Positions 5,424 through 5,735 of a stretch of DNA of 5,735 bases are shown in pieces. Within the stretch, counting starts at the first letter, position 1. Each line of letters begins with the position of its first letter. A model generated the notes under the pieces. That model did not search any database and was not told the origin of the DNA. It was given only the letters and a program-made list of their open reading frames with translations. Source of the DNA: Anaerolineales bacterium (GTDB taxonomy: Bacteria > Chloroflexota > Anaerolineae > Anaerolineales > DRMV01); NCBI GenBank assembly GCA_015491595.1, contig WFVP01000207.1:1-5735 (forward strand), read 5' to 3'. Both the position numbers and the translations under genes were made by a program.

Positions 5424-5735
5424 ATGGACCCCATCACCGCGATGCGGGACTTCCGTCGAGCCCGTCGCCGAGCGGCCCTGGAGCGCCTCTGGGCCAAGAT
5501 TCAGCGACGGCCGGCGGACCTGCTCCCCTTCGAACCTGTACAGCGCTATCTCCGGGGCTATCCCCTGGTCTTCCAGGGGTTGCAGGAAATCCCCCTGGAT
5601 GCCATCGTGGGCAGCGTGGGCCGTTACCGGGACTTCACCCGCCACTTCTTCCCCTTGCAGTCCGACGACGAAGCCCGATGGACAAAAGTTTTGCGCCTGC
5701 AACACGAGCACGGCCTACCGCCCATCGAGGTCTAC
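5424..5735 (+). CDS. ParB/sulfiredoxin-fold-like protein, N-terminal part only
   Basis: Only the first 104 codons are visible; the frame is open at the right edge. The start ATG at 5424 follows GAGGGAGG (5413-5420) closely, and no other in-frame ATG has a ribosome site. The N-terminus is very basic and probably helical (RRARRRAALERLW, from residue 11). A conserved-looking block then reads QEIPLDAIVGSVGRYRDF, followed by an aromatic stretch and, at the edge, LPPIEVY. I recall this layout from Chloroflexota proteins in which the PPIEVY strand leads into a ParB-like GNHR motif. That motif would lie just outside the window, so the family call is recall and inference. It starts 76 nt after htrA, beyond a strong hairpin, with no visible promoter, so it may depend on readthrough. 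The true function is unknown. Confidence 0.72.
   Translation, partial: MDPITAMRDFRRARRRAALERLWAKIQRRPADLLPFEPVQRYLRGYPLVFQGLQEIPLDAIVGSVGRYRDFTRHFFPLQSDDEARWTKVLRLQHEHGLPPIEVY

Noticed and set aside
4661..5497. Minus-strand open frame (278 codons) opposite htrA
   Set aside because: It is a shadow of the conserved protease frame; the product is His/Gly-rich and shows no domain.
1..5735. CRISPR array, insertion sequence, attachment site or replication origin
   Set aside because: I saw no spaced direct repeats, terminal inverted repeats with a transposase, DnaA-box cluster or integrase. All genes are intact or cut only by the window edge.

Overview
This is an ordinary, GC-rich bacterial chromosomal segment with densely packed housekeeping genes. 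The best lineage hint is the partial gene at the right edge. Its N-terminal architecture (a basic helix, then a conserved QEIPLDAIVGSVGRYRDF block and a PPIEVY segment) is one I associate with ParB-like proteins of Chloroflexota (Anaerolineae-like). The high GC and strong GC stems would fit a thermophile. Both points are inferences, not proof. I see no mobile element, CRISPR array, phage gene or other accessory system.

Layout: the left half is on the minus strand. rpsO (S15, 2645-2361) is followed by pnp (polynucleotide phosphorylase, from 2248 and running off the left edge), the classic rpsO-pnp order. A strong Rho-independent terminator lies in the 112-nt gap between them, so some rpsO transcription probably ends before pnp. 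The pnp reading frame is open for 749 codons with all domains present. Only the C-terminal tail is cut by the window edge.

The right half is on the plus strand. A tRNA-Ser(GCT) and a tRNA-Arg(GCG), 9 nt apart, are transcribed from a near-consensus promoter divergent from the rpsO promoter and end at a strong terminator. Next comes a probable two-gene operon (21-nt gap): a class II, zinc-finger-less DnaJ/CbpA-type co-chaperone and a membrane-anchored HtrA/DegP-type serine protease with one PDZ domain. A very stable GC hairpin without a good U-tract follows, then the start of a ParB/sulfiredoxin-fold-like protein that is cut by the right edge.

Functionally the window joins translation (S15, two tRNAs), RNA turnover (PNPase) and protein quality control (J-protein in the cytoplasm, HtrA at the cell surface). 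The points most worth a second look are the GCG anticodon and U73 of the tRNA-Arg, the back-to-back extended -10 promoters, the rpsO/pnp attenuator-like terminator, and the hairpin overlapping the rpsO Shine-Dalgarno.
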